DNA of 64,000 nt from DASUAS01 sp963750045 (GTDB lineage Bacteria; Actinomycetota; Acidimicrobiia; IMCC26256; DASPTH01), in assembly GCA_963750045.1 (NCBI GenBank), contig CAVVPD010000002.1:124001-188000 (forward strand). The letters are read 5' to 3'. Below the pieces are notes generated by a model. The model ran no database searches. It saw nothing but the letters and a program-made list of their open reading frames with translations, and was not told the DNA's origin. This document shows, piece after piece, positions 44,444-53,673 of this stretch (position 1 is the first letter of the stretch; each line of letters begins with the position of its first letter). The position numbers and the translations under genes are program-made.

Positions 44444-45667
44444 ATGGAGTTCGGCATCTTCCTCAACGGCTACATCCCGGGCCCGGCGGCCCACCAGACC
44501 GAGCTCGAACACGTCGCGCTCTCCCGCGAGGCGGAGTACGTGATCTTCGCCGACAAGCACAACTGGAAGTACGCCTGGCTGGGCGAGCACCACAGCCTCA
44601 CGGAGTACTCCCACATGTCGGCGCCCGAGGTCGTGATGGGGTTCATCGCCGCGCAGACCGACTACATCCACCTGTCCACCGGGATCAACAGCCTCTCGCC
44701 TCGCAAGGAGCACCCGGTCCGGTACGCGGAACGGGCCGCGATGCTCGACCACTTCACGAACAACCGCTTCGAATGGGGCACCGGGCGCGGCGCGGGGAGC
44801 CACGAGCTCGCCAGCTTCAACATCATGGACAAGAACTCCACCAAGGCCGAGTGGGAAGAGGTCGTGAAGGAGATCCCGCGGATGTGGGAGCAGGAGGACT
44901 ACACGTTCGAGGGCGAGCACTTCACCGTACCGACTCCGCACAACGTGCTGCCGAAGCCCTACGGCAAGGGCCACCCGCCGATCTGGGTCGCGTGCGGCAA
45001 CCCGCCCACCTTTGGCCGCGCCGGCGAGCTCGGCATCGGTGCCATCGCGTTCAACTTCGAGCCCATCTTCAACCTCCGGGGCCGCATCGAGGCCTACAAG
45101 GAGGGCGTCGCCAAATGCACCGAGCCGGTCGGCCAGTTCAAGAACGACAACGTGATGATCACCAACTCGGTGATCTGCTGCGAGACGCGTGAGGAGGCGC
45201 GGGCCATCGCGCTGCGCCGGGGCCGCGGGTACCTCGTCACGATGGTGAACCTCTACCACGACACGATGCCGAAGTCGCAGGACGCCATCACCTGGCCGGG
45301 TGCCCCGCTGTCGCTCCGCGAGCTCGCGGCCGGCGACGAAGAGGCGCTGCTCAATGGCCTCATCGAGGGCGGTTACCTGCTCTGCGGCACCCCCGACGAG
45401 GTCTCCGAGCAGATCGCGGCGTGGGGCGACGTCGGCATGGACCAGCTCGTCTTCGGTCTCCCGATCGAGGGCATGCACCACGACGAGGTGCTCGCCTGCC
45501 TCGAGCTGTTCGGCGACAAGGTGATCCCCGAGTTCGACAAGGACCGCACCCACTCGACCGACTACTACCGGGCGACGGCGAAGTCCAAGTACCCGCGCTT
45601 CGGCCACCCGCTGCCCGACGTCGAGTGGCCGACGGTGATCCCGGAAAGCGCGCTCGCGCAGCTGTAG
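44444..45667 (+). CDS. LLM class flavin-dependent oxidoreductase
   Basis: 407-residue luciferase-like monooxygenase or F420 enzyme. EFGIFLNGYIPGPAAH, WLGEHHSLTEYSHMSAPEV, FEWGTGRGAGSHEL and IWVACGNPPTFGRAGELG are typical. ATG at 44444 with AGGAGC upstream. Flavin must come from a reductase; one is at 3455-3961. Substrate unknown; the TetR gene downstream may control it. Confidence 0.85.
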   Translation: MEFGIFLNGYIPGPAAHQTELEHVALSREAEYVIFADKHNWKYAWLGEHHSLTEYSHMSAPEVVMGFIAAQTDYIHLSTGINSLSPRKEHPVRYAERAAMLDHFTNNRFEWGTGRGAGSHELASFNIMDKNSTKAEWEEVVKEIPRMWEQEDYTFEGEHFTVPTPHNVLPKPYGKGHPPIWVACGNPPTFGRAGELGIGAIAFNFEPIFNLRGRIEAYKEGVAKCTEPVGQFKNDNVMITNSVICCETREEARAIALRRGRGYLVTMVNLYHDTMPKSQDAITWPGAPLSLRELAAGDEEALLNGLIEGGYLLCGTPDEVSEQIAAWGDVGMDQLVFGLPIEGMHHDEVLACLELFGDKVIPEFDKDRTHSTDYYRATAKSKYPRFGHPLPDVEWPTVIPESALAQL

Positions 45668-45687
45668 CCGCGCGCCGCCACCGCGCC

Positions 45688-46344
45688 GTGCCGCGCGATT
45701 CCACCCCCACGAAGGAACGACTGCTCCGCGAAGCGGAGCGGCTGTTCGCGCGACGCGGCGTCTACCAGGTCACGGTGCGCGAGATCACCGAGGCGGCGGA
45801 GCAGCGCAACGTCTCGGCGCTCAACTACCACTTCGGCTCCCGGGAAGGCCTGCTCGACTCGATCCTGACCCGCCACGGCGACCCGACCGACGTGGCCCGG
45901 GGAGAGATGCTGGCGCTCGTCGGCCGTGACGGTCCGTCACGCGGGTTGATCGCGGCGCTGGTCGTGCCCTACGCCGCCCATCTGGCGCGTCCCGAGGGCC
46001 GCGACTACCTGCGCATCGTGGCGCAGCTGTCGGCGCGGTTCAGCACGTGGCGCGACCCCGCCCCGGGCACCGGTCCGTTCCTGCGGGAGATCCTCAGCAT
46101 CCTCGAAGGGCGACCGGCCGACGTCGCGCCCGCCGTTCGCCGGGAACGCGTCGTCGAGCTCATCATGCTGATGACCGTGGCCATGGCCGAGCGGGCACGG
46201 GCGATGGAATTGCCGCGGCGCACGCCCGAGCTCGACGAGTCGACGTTCGTCGAGAACCTCACCGACGTGCTCGTCGGCGTGCTCGAGGCGCCCGTGCGTG
46301 GCGCCCTTCCCGTCGCGTCAGCCCGGGCTCCAGGCGACCGGTAA
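45688..46344 (+). CDS. TetR family transcriptional regulator
   Basis: 218 residues. The N-terminal helix-turn-helix is KERLLREAERLFARRGVYQ then VTVREITEAAEQRNVSALNY and HFGSREGL. The C-terminal helical sensor half has no identified ligand. GTG at 45688, 20 bases after the luciferase-like gene, so possibly cotranscribed. It overlaps the convergent P450 gene by 27 bases. Confidence 0.85.
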   Translation: MPRDSTPTKERLLREAERLFARRGVYQVTVREITEAAEQRNVSALNYHFGSREGLLDSILTRHGDPTDVARGEMLALVGRDGPSRGLIAALVVPYAAHLARPEGRDYLRIVAQLSARFSTWRDPAPGTGPFLREILSILEGRPADVAPAVRRERVVELIMLMTVAMAERARAMELPRRTPELDESTFVENLTDVLVGVLEAPVRGALPVASARAPGDR

Positions 46345-47547
46345 CCGCTTCATCCCGTTGATCTGGCGCATGGCCACCCGCTCGGGCTCCCCCGTGACCT
46401 GCAGACCCGGGAACCGGCGGTAGAGCTCCTCGAGCGCGATTCGGATCTCCAGGCGCGCGAGGTGCGCGCCCAGGCAGAAGTGCGGGCCGCCGGCGCCGTA
46501 GCCGAGGTGGTCGTTCGGGTCGCGGGTCACGTCGAACCGCTCCGGGTCGTCGAACACGATCTCGTCGTGGTTGGCCGAGCGGTACCAGATGACGACCCGG
46601 TCCCCCTCGGCGAGCTGCTGACCGGCCAGCTCGGTGGCGTGCGCGACGTTGCGCCGCATGTGCATCACCGGGCTCGCGTAGCGCACGATCTCCTCGACCG
46701 CGGTCGGGTACACGGTCTCCGGATCGGCGAGCATCGCCGCGCGCTGGTCGGGATGCTGGTCGAGCAACCACACCCCGTGGGCGATGCCGTTGCGCGACGT
46801 CTCGCTCCCGGCCGCGGCCAACGTCGAGAAGAAGCGCGCGTAGTCGCCGGGCCGGAGGCGGTGGCGCTCACCGTCGTCGTCCTCCACTTCGGCGCGCACG
46901 AGGACGGTGGTGATGTCGTCGCGGGGTTCGTCGAGACGTCGGCGGCCCAGTTCGTGCGCGTACGCGCCGAGCTCTTCCATCACGCGGATGCGCTCGCTGA
47001 TCGACAAGGACGTGTTGGGATCACTTGCCCCGAACACGCGCACGAGACAGTCGAGCAACCACGGTTCGTCGGATTCGGGGACCCCGAGGAGACCGCAGAT
47101 CACCTGGAGCGGCAACAGGACGGCAAACTCCCCGACCAGTTCGCACTCGTCGTGCGCGGCGATGACGTCGACGAGCTCGACCGCACGCGCGCGGATGCCC
47201 TCGGTCATGCGTTCGACCATGCGGGGCGTGAAACCCTTGTTCACGATCAGGCGGAGGCGCGTGTGCTCGGGTGGATCGAGGTGCAGGATGCTGTTGCCCG
47301 AGCGTACGTAGTCCTCGATCGTCATGTTGGGCGCGTTGGTGTACGTCGTGAAGTCGCGAGACACGGCCCTGACGTCCTCGTAGCGAGTGACCGACCAGAA
47401 GTCAGGCCCCTGCGGTTGGCCCAGATCGCGCGTGCGGTGCACCGGCGATTCGGAGCGGAGCCGGGCGAAGGCGGCGTCGACGTCGGGCCGCAGGAAGAAC
47501 CGGGGGTCGCCGAGCTGGATCTCGTCGATGGGGGGCGCGTCGACCAT
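46318..47547 (-). CDS. Cytochrome P450
   Basis: 409 residues. Heme loop GYGAGGPHFCLGAHLAR (Cys358), ExxR in EEIVRYASP, and the I-helix AAAGSETSRN, with Glu where many have Asp before Thr. It is a soluble bacterial class I P450 that needs a ferredoxin; the 3Fe-4S ferredoxin gene at 48956 is the nearest candidate. Divergent from the second P450 with 100 bases between starts. Substrate unknown; steroids or terpenes are common for relatives. Confidence 0.9.
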   Translation of the reverse strand: MVDAPPIDEIQLGDPRFFLRPDVDAAFARLRSESPVHRTRDLGQPQGPDFWSVTRYEDVRAVSRDFTTYTNAPNMTIEDYVRSGNSILHLDPPEHTRLRLIVNKGFTPRMVERMTEGIRARAVELVDVIAAHDECELVGEFAVLLPLQVICGLLGVPESDEPWLLDCLVRVFGASDPNTSLSISERIRVMEELGAYAHELGRRRLDEPRDDITTVLVRAEVEDDDGERHRLRPGDYARFFSTLAAAGSETSRNGIAHGVWLLDQHPDQRAAMLADPETVYPTAVEEIVRYASPVMHMRRNVAHATELAGQQLAEGDRVVIWYRSANHDEIVFDDPERFDVTRDPNDHLGYGAGGPHFCLGAHLARLEIRIALEELYRRFPGLQVTGEPERVAMRQINGMKRLPVAWSPG

Positions 47548-47647
47548 CGCTACGGTCTACCGCACATCCGCTGCCGGGTCAGTGGTGCAATTGGGCGGGG
47601 TGCGAATATCCTCCGCTGCCACTGGCAGCGCACACCAGGGGGTTCCG

Positions 47648-48959
47648 ATGGCAACGGACGAACGGGTCGTCGTCGAGTTCGACCAGCACACGCCCGAATA
47701 CCGCGAGACCTACCCGGCGAAGGCGCACGAGCTGCGCGAGCAGTGCCCGGTCGCGTGGAGCACCGAGCACGACGGCTTCTGGGTCGTCACCGGTCACGAC
47801 GCGCTCGAGCGCGCTCTCGAAGCGGGCCGACCTGTTGTCGAACGACCACGACCCCGACGGCGAGCGCAACGGGTACGAAGGCATCTCGATCCCGTCACGC
47901 GCCGGCGTGCGGGGCGGCTTCATCGAGATGGACCCACCCGAGCAGTCCGAGTACCGCCGGGTGCTCAACCCGTTCCTCTCCCCCGCCGCGGTCGTGCAGT
48001 GGGCGCCACTGATCGCCGACTTCACGCGGGCCTGCATCGACGAAGTCATCGAGACCGGTCACCTCGACTTCGTCGACGACTTCGCCAACGTCGTGCCTGC
48101 GGTCCTCACCATGGCGATGCTCGGTCTCCCGCTCGGCGACTGGGAGATCTACTGCGAGCCTGCGCACATGCAGGTGTATACGCCACCCAACAGCCCCAAT
48201 TTCGACCGCATGCTCGAGAGCACCTTCCGCATGGTCGAGCGGCTGGCCGAGTACGTGCAGATCCGCAAGGCCGAGCCTCGCCCGGGCATGATCACCGCGC
48301 TGCTCAACGCCAAGGTGATAGGCGAGTTCCTCCCCGACGAGGGCATCATCGGCACCGTCAGCCTGCTCATCGGCGGTGGGTTCGACACCACCACGTCGCT
48401 CCTCGCCGGAGCGCTCGACTGGCTCGACACCCGCGTCGACGAACGCGTGTGGTTGGTCGACGACACCGACTACATGAACACCGCGACCGAGGAATTCCTC
48501 CGGCACTTCACCCCCGCGCAAGGCGGAGGGCGCACCATCACGCAGGACTGCGAGGTCGCCGGCTACACGTTCTCCGAGGGCGACCGCATGTTCCTGTCGT
48601 ACGCCATGTGCAATCACGATCCGTCCGCGTTCCCCGACCCGGACGAGATCGTGCTCGACCGGTTCCCGAACCCGCACGCCGCCTTCGGGCTCGGGGTGCA
48701 CCGCTGCATCGGATCGAACCTCGCCCGGCTCGACTTCAAGCACATGCTGCGCGAGGCGCTCCGGCGCATGCCCGACTACCGGATCGACCAGAGTGGCAAG
48801 GAGCAGTACGAGTCGATCGGCGTGATCAACGGGTTCAAGCACCTGCCGGCGACGTTCACCCCTGGGCACCGCGAAGGTCCGCCCCTGGCCGAGGTGCTCG
48901 GGTCGTGGCAGGCGAAGCTCGACGCCGAACCGGCGCCCGAGAACCTCCGAGGAGCGTGA
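47648..48959 (+). CDS. Cytochrome P450, one apparent frameshift
   Basis: About 436 residues. I-helix GGGFDTTTSLL, ExxR in EEFLRHFTP, heme loop FGLGVHRCIGSNLAR. The frame breaks at GGG (47824-47826); removing one G gives LERALEAADLLSNDHDPDG. Start ATG 47648 (MATDERVVVEFDQHTPEY). The stop overlaps a GTG that opens the ferredoxin gene, so electron carrier and oxygenase are made together. Confidence 0.87.
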
Positions 48960-49156
48960 GCGTGCGTGTCGTCGTCGACCCCGACCTGTGCCAGGGCCAC
49001 ACGCTCTGCAACATGGCCGCGCCGGAGATCTTCCACCTGCGTGAGGAGGACGGTCACGCCTACGTCGTCGTCGACGTGCTGACCCCCGAGCAGGAGCCCC
49101 TCGCCCGCAGGGCCGAGCTCGGCTGCCCCGAACGCGCCATCACCGTCGAGGACTGA
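48956..49156 (+). CDS. 3Fe-4S ferredoxin
   Basis: 66 residues. DPDLCQGHTLCNMAAPEIF provides the CxxHxxC pattern (Cys12, His15, Cys18) and LGCPERAI the late Cys-Pro. This motif defines the P450-associated 3Fe-4S ferredoxins of actinobacteria. The GTG at 48956 overlaps the P450 stop (GTGA); a second GTG at 48962 is possible. Supplies electrons to the coupled P450. Confidence 0.85.
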   Translation: MSVRVVVDPDLCQGHTLCNMAAPEIFHLREEDGHAYVVVDVLTPEQEPLARRAELGCPERAITVED

Positions 49157-49184
49157 CCCCCACGGACCACGACCGAAGGTGCGG

Positions 49185-50334
49185 TCAGAGTGGGTCACCC
49201 ATACGAGCGAAGCACTCCTCGACGTTGGCGCCCATGAACGACGCTCGCAGCTCCGCGTCGAGTTCGTCGAGCGCGGGCCCGTACAGGTTGACGGGATCGG
49301 CGTTGCCCTCCTGGTGGGGGTAGTCCGACGACCACACGACGACCTCCGGCAACTCGACGAGCACGTCGAGCGCGTCGACGTCGCCGAAGCCCGGCAACGG
49401 GGTGACCCGTACGCCACGGCGCAACATCTCGCCGCCGGAGAGCCCCCAAGGCCAATCCCCCAGCGCGGGCGACGACACCGACTGGCGTTCGAGCATCTGG
49501 AGGAACGGTGGCACCCAGCTCACCCGCATCTCCTCGAGCATCACGGTCACCGTCGGATGGCGCGCGAACACGCCGCCGTAGAGCATCGCGGCGACCAGGT
49601 TCTGCGCGGCATGGGTGCGCTGGGTGTTCGCCAGGCGGGTCAGCCCCTCCACCCCCGCGCCGCCAGGCAGGTTCCACCCGATGTCGGCCCATCCGGTGAA
49701 GTCCGACGCGGTGTTGCCGACGTGGATCACCGCCACCATCCCGAGGCGGGTCGCCGCCGACCAGACGGCGTCCCACGAGGGATGCCCTGGTGACACACCG
49801 CCCGACGGACGTCCGCTCTCGGTGGCGAGGAAGAACGCGCGTGCGCCGCGTGCACGCGCCGCGCTCCAGCTCCTCGACCGCGACGGCGAGGTCGGTGAAG
49901 TCGACGACGGCGACGGGATGGAGACGCTCCGACTCGGACGACAGCTGCTCACCGAGGAAGTCGTTGCACCGGCGCACCGCCGCGGGACGCTCGGCACCGA
50001 TGAACTCGAGCTGCTGCCAGTAGCCGCCCGGGTTCACGAGGCAGTGGTCGATCCCGATCCGGTCCATCCACGCGACCCGTTCCGCAGGCGACGAGTCGTG
50101 CAGCGGGTGGAGGATGATCGGGCCACCACGGTCCTGCGCCATCTTCACCAGGTTCGGGAGCAGCTCCATCGCAGTCGGCCGGTCGGCGTCGGGCAGCGCG
50201 CGCAGCAGGTCACCCGCGATCCCGAAGGCCAGCATGTCGAGGCTGCCCGGCAGCTGGTCCCGCCAGGGTGCGAGCGGGAACTCGTCGCTCGCGTAGCTCG
50301 TGGCTTCCCAGTGGGTGTCGACGTCGACGATCAT
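49185..50334 (-). CDS. Amidohydrolase family protein, one apparent frameshift
   Basis: About 380 residues of the amidohydrolase-2 type. N-terminal IVDVDTHWEATSYASDEF gives the first metal ligands; VIHVGNTASDFTG, MLEEMRVSWVPPF and WSSDYPHQEGN (metal Asp) follow. The frame breaks within 49851-49863; one corrected base makes VEELERARARGARAFFLATE. The start ATG overlaps the aminotransferase stop as ATGA. Last gene of a four-gene operon. Confidence 0.8.
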
Positions 50335-51545
50335 GCGACCCCCCTTCTGCCGAAGAACTCTTCCACCTGCGCGGTGACGAAGTCGAGCGTAGCGTCGTCG
50401 AGCGCGTGGCTCAGCGGGAGCAAGACCCCCCGTTCCATCACCGCGTCCGAGTGCGGGAGGCCGTCGCGCGGCACGCGGAGCTCGACCCCGCCGAGCATGG
50501 GCTGCCGGGTCACATTGCCCGTCCAGATGGTGCGGGTGTCGATGCCCCGGGCATCGAGGAACGCCTGGAGATCGGCGCGCTCGAAGCCGGCGTCGGGCTG
50601 GATCATCAACGGGTAGCCCAGCCACACCGTTTCGAGCTCGGCGAGTTGCACCGGGAGCGCGACCCGATCGAGATGCTCGCAGAAGAAGTCGGTGTAACGG
50701 GCGAAGTTGCGGCGACGCCGAGCCAGGTTCTCGGGCAGCTTCCCCAACTGCACGAGCCCGAACGCCGCGCCGAGCTCCGACGGCTCGAAGTTCCACCCCA
50801 GCTCGTCGAAGATGAACTGGTTGTCGTAGTGGATCCCGTCGAGCGGCTCCCAGAAGTCGTGGTCACGCCGCTTCGAGCCGAAGTAGTGGAGCTCGGACCG
50901 CCTTCCCCAGCGACGCAGCATCACGGCCCGGTCGCGGTAGTCGTCGCGATCGGTCATCACCATCCCGCCGTTGCCGGCACACGTGATCACGTGGGAGTTG
51001 GCGAAGCTGGTGACGCTGACAGTCGAACGGGCGCCGGTGGGCATGCCCCGCAGCGTTGCGCCCAGCGTGTCGCACGAGTCCTCGATCACGGGGAGGTCGT
51101 GGCTCCGGGCGATCTCCTGCACGCGGTCCCAGTCGGGCGAGTTGCCGATGAGGTTCGGGAACAACAGCGCACCGGTGCGGGGCGTGATCATCTCCTCGAT
51201 GCGGTCGGTGTCGACGCAGTACGTGAGGGGTTCGCAGTCGACGAAGGCCGGCACCCAACCACCGCGCACGATGGGCGCGACGTCGGTGGAGAAGGTCAAC
51301 GCGCACGTGACGACTTCGGCGCCGGGCTCGAGGTCGAGCAGCTCGAGCGCGAGGTACAGCGCCGACGAGCCCGAGTTGCACATGACGCCATGCGTCTTGG
51401 CGAAGAGTGGGGCGATCGCGCGCTCCATCTTGACCACACGGCGTCCCGGCCACAGCCCTTGAGGACCGGAGCGCAGCACCTCGACGACGGCCTCGATCTC
51501 GCGTTCGTCGTGCACGCTGCTCGAATAGAAGACGCGATCCTCCAT
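50331..51545 (-). CDS. DegT/DnrJ/EryC1 family PLP protein lacking the Schiff-base lysine (ColD/RfbH-like)
   Basis: 404 residues of the sugar aminotransferase fold. CNSGSSALYLALELL, Asp156 in IEDSCDTLGAT (PLP N1 ligand) and SKRRDHDFWEP (ring of the next subunit) are present. The position of the PLP lysine is TSFANSHVITCAGNGGM, with His185 and no Lys. In ColD and E1 dehydrases this Lys is replaced by His and the enzyme removes the 3-hydroxyl of a 4-keto sugar instead of transaminating. So a 3-dehydrase role is likely; the sugar is unknown. ATG at 51545 forms TGATG with the SDR stop. Confidence 0.8.
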   Translation of the reverse strand: MEDRVFYSSSVHDEREIEAVVEVLRSGPQGLWPGRRVVKMERAIAPLFAKTHGVMCNSGSSALYLALELLDLEPGAEVVTCALTFSTDVAPIVRGGWVPAFVDCEPLTYCVDTDRIEEMITPRTGALLFPNLIGNSPDWDRVQEIARSHDLPVIEDSCDTLGATLRGMPTGARSTVSVTSFANSHVITCAGNGGMVMTDRDDYRDRAVMLRRWGRRSELHYFGSKRRDHDFWEPLDGIHYDNQFIFDELGWNFEPSELGAAFGLVQLGKLPENLARRRRNFARYTDFFCEHLDRVALPVQLAELETVWLGYPLMIQPDAGFERADLQAFLDARGIDTRTIWTGNVTRQPMLGGVELRVPRDGLPHSDAVMERGVLLPLSHALDDATLDFVTAQVEEFFGRRGVA

Positions 51546-52324
51546 CAGGCCATCCACCTCCCACCGTTGACATCGAGCGTCTGCCCGGTGATCGATCGGG
51601 CGCGGTGCGACGCCAGGAACACGACGGCGTCGGCGATGTCGTCGGGCACGGGGAGACGCCGGAGCGCGGTGTCCGCCGCCATCTCCTCCAGCACCGCTTC
51701 CGGCGTGGTGCCCCGTCGTTCGGCCATGCGGGCGAACATGGTCCCGGTGTTCGGTCCAGGGACGAAGCCGGGCACCACGACGTTGACCCGGATCCCGTCG
51801 ACGCCCACCTCACGCGCCAACGTCTGGGCGGCGATCGTGAGCGCGCCCTTGGTCGCCGCGTACGCGCCCTGCCCGGCGTTGATCGCCCTCACCGCCAGCG
51901 TCGACACCACGACGATGGCTCCGCCGCCGCCTTCGCGCAGGTGTGGCACCGCGCTCCGGCAGAGCTCGAGTGGCCCCAGCACGTTGACCTCCCACGACCG
52001 CTGCCAGTCGGCCAGGTCGGAGTTCATGATCGTGTGGTTCGGCGTGCCCTTCGCCGCGCTGCTTACGACGACGTCGACGCGCCCGAGCTCCTCCACGGTG
52101 CGTTCGACCAGCGCGCGGCACTGGGCGACGTCGCCCGTGTCGGTCGGCACCGCCAGTGCCCGTGCGCCGAGCGACTCCAGCTCGGGGACGACTTCGGCGA
52201 GGTACCCGGGGCGGCGCGCCGCGAGAGCGACGTCGCACCCGTCGCGTGCCAGCGCGAGCACGGTCGAACGCCCGATCCCGGGACCGACCCCGGTCACGAT
52301 CGCCACCCGGCGCACCGCGGTCAC
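51545..52324 (-). CDS. Short-chain dehydrogenase/reductase
   Basis: 259 residues. TGVGPGIGRSTVLALARDG, VVVSSAAKGTPN (in place of NNAG), STLAVRAINAGQGAYAATKG (Ser, Tyr, Lys) and SITGQTLDVNGGRWMA. The GTG start overlaps the MarR stop as GTGA, and its stop touches the DegT start, so it is in the same operon. Substrate unknown. Confidence 0.82.
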   Translation of the reverse strand: MTAVRRVAIVTGVGPGIGRSTVLALARDGCDVALAARRPGYLAEVVPELESLGARALAVPTDTGDVAQCRALVERTVEELGRVDVVVSSAAKGTPNHTIMNSDLADWQRSWEVNVLGPLELCRSAVPHLREGGGGAIVVVSTLAVRAINAGQGAYAATKGALTIAAQTLAREVGVDGIRVNVVVPGFVPGPNTGTMFARMAERRGTTPEAVLEEMAADTALRRLPVPDDIADAVVFLASHRARSITGQTLDVNGGRWMA

Positions 52325-52773
52325 GGACGCGCCCCGCTGAAGTCGTCGGCCATCCTCGCGAGCAACCGCGCCAACTGGGCGAGCTCGTCGGCGCGCCATC
52401 CGACCAACGCCTCCGCGGTCGAGTTCACCGATGCCGCCCGGAGCCGCCGGTAGGCGTCGGAACCCTTGCCGGTGATCGAAACGAGCACGGCACGCCCGTC
52501 GGAGCCGTCGGGCGCCCGGGCGATGTAGCCGGCGGCCTCGAGCGCCCGCAGCTCCCGGCTCACGAGCGGGCCGAGCATGCCGGCCCGGCGCGCGATCGTC
52601 GACACCCGTTGCGGACCCCCGCGGTCGAGCACGCCGAGCACCCCCATCCCGGGCGCCGACACCTCGACGCCGGCCCGGGCCGCCCGCTGGCGGGCGGCGG
52701 TGACGCTGGACCCGACGCGCCCGATCCGGCCCATCGACCGTTCGATCTGCTCGAGTGCCTCGGCCCTCCGCAC
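52321..52773 (-). CDS. MarR family transcriptional regulator
   Basis: 150 residues. Helix-turn-helix in STIARRAGMLGPLVSRELRA, wing PDGSDGRAVLVSITGKGSD. It heads the operon with SDR, DegT-like and amidohydrolase genes and probably controls them. The start lies 86 bases from a divergent SDR gene, so it may control both sides. Confidence 0.8.
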   Translation of the reverse strand: MRRAEALEQIERSMGRIGRVGSSVTAARQRAARAGVEVSAPGMGVLGVLDRGGPQRVSTIARRAGMLGPLVSRELRALEAAGYIARAPDGSDGRAVLVSITGKGSDAYRRLRAASVNSTAEALVGWRADELAQLARLLARMADDFSGARP

Positions 52774-52820
52774 GCCGCGGATGGTAGCCGAGCCCTTGCG
52801 GATGTTGAACCTAGATCCAT

Positions 52821-52829
52821 AACATTGTT
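52821..52829. promoter_or_regulatory. Short palindrome in divergent promoter region
   Basis: AACATTGTT, a 4-base arm palindrome in an AT-rich island of an otherwise GC-rich 86-base gap between the MarR and SDR starts. TTGCGG and CATAAC, 16 bases apart, may be promoter elements for the SDR. It could be the MarR operator; the match is short. Confidence 0.3.
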
Positions 52830-52859
52830 CGGTATCCGTTCGGAAAGAGGGGGATCGAC

Positions 52860-53657
52860 ATGGGACGGCTCGACAATCGCGTCGCGGTGATCACCGGGGC
52901 GGGCGACGGCATCGGCGCGGGTATGGCCCGGAGGTTCGCGGAAGAGGGCGCGCGCGTCGTCATCGCGGAGATGAACGAGGAGCGGGGTCGCGCCGCTGCG
53001 GACGAGATCGCGGCCGGCACCGGCGCCGAGACCCTCTTCGTCTCCACCGACGTCCGCCGCAAGGAGGACAACCAGGCGATGATCGCCGCCGCGGTCGACG
53101 CCTGGGGCACCGTCGACATCCTCGTGAACAACGCGTGGGGCGGCGGCAAGATCAGCCGCGTCGAGCTCAAGACCGACGAGCTCATCGATCACGGCCTCGC
53201 GGTCGGGTTCCGCGGGCCCCTGTGGGCGATGCAGACCGCGTTCCCGATCATGAAGGCGCAGGGCTACGGGCGCGTCGTCAACATCTGCTCGCTCAACGGC
53301 GTGAACGCGCACATGGGGACGGTCGAGTACAACTCGGCCAAGGAGGCGTTGCGCTCGGCGACGCGCACCGCGGCACGCGAGTGGGCGGGTACCGGGATCG
53401 TGTGCAACGTGATCTGCCCGGCGGCCAAGTCGGCGTCGTTCCGCGAGGTGATGGCGGAGCATCCCGAGCTGGTCGCGGCGGCCGACGCCAGCAACCCGAT
53501 GGGCTACATCGGCGACCCCTACGACGACATCTCACCCGTCGCGTTGTTCCTGGCCAGCGAGGACTGCCGATACCTGACCGGCAACACCCTGTTCGTCGAC
53601 GGCGGCAGCCACATCAACGGCTCGTCGTGGGCCCCCGACCTCCCCGACGAGCCGTAG
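52860..53657 (+). CDS. Short-chain dehydrogenase/reductase
   Basis: 265 residues. TGAGDGIGAGMARRFAEEG (cofactor loop), NNAWGGG (variant of NNAG), NICSLNGVNAHMGTVEYNSA then KEAL (Ser, Tyr, Lys), and YLTGNTLFVDGGSHI. ATG with AGAGGGGG upstream. Convergent with the TetR gene at 53674. Likely oxidoreductase of a hydroxyacyl or alcohol; no further hint. Confidence 0.85.
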   Translation: MGRLDNRVAVITGAGDGIGAGMARRFAEEGARVVIAEMNEERGRAAADEIAAGTGAETLFVSTDVRRKEDNQAMIAAAVDAWGTVDILVNNAWGGGKISRVELKTDELIDHGLAVGFRGPLWAMQTAFPIMKAQGYGRVVNICSLNGVNAHMGTVEYNSAKEALRSATRTAAREWAGTGIVCNVICPAAKSASFREVMAEHPELVAAADASNPMGYIGDPYDDISPVALFLASEDCRYLTGNTLFVDGGSHINGSSWAPDLPDEP

Positions 53658-53673
53658 GGCCGTCGGCACGCGA

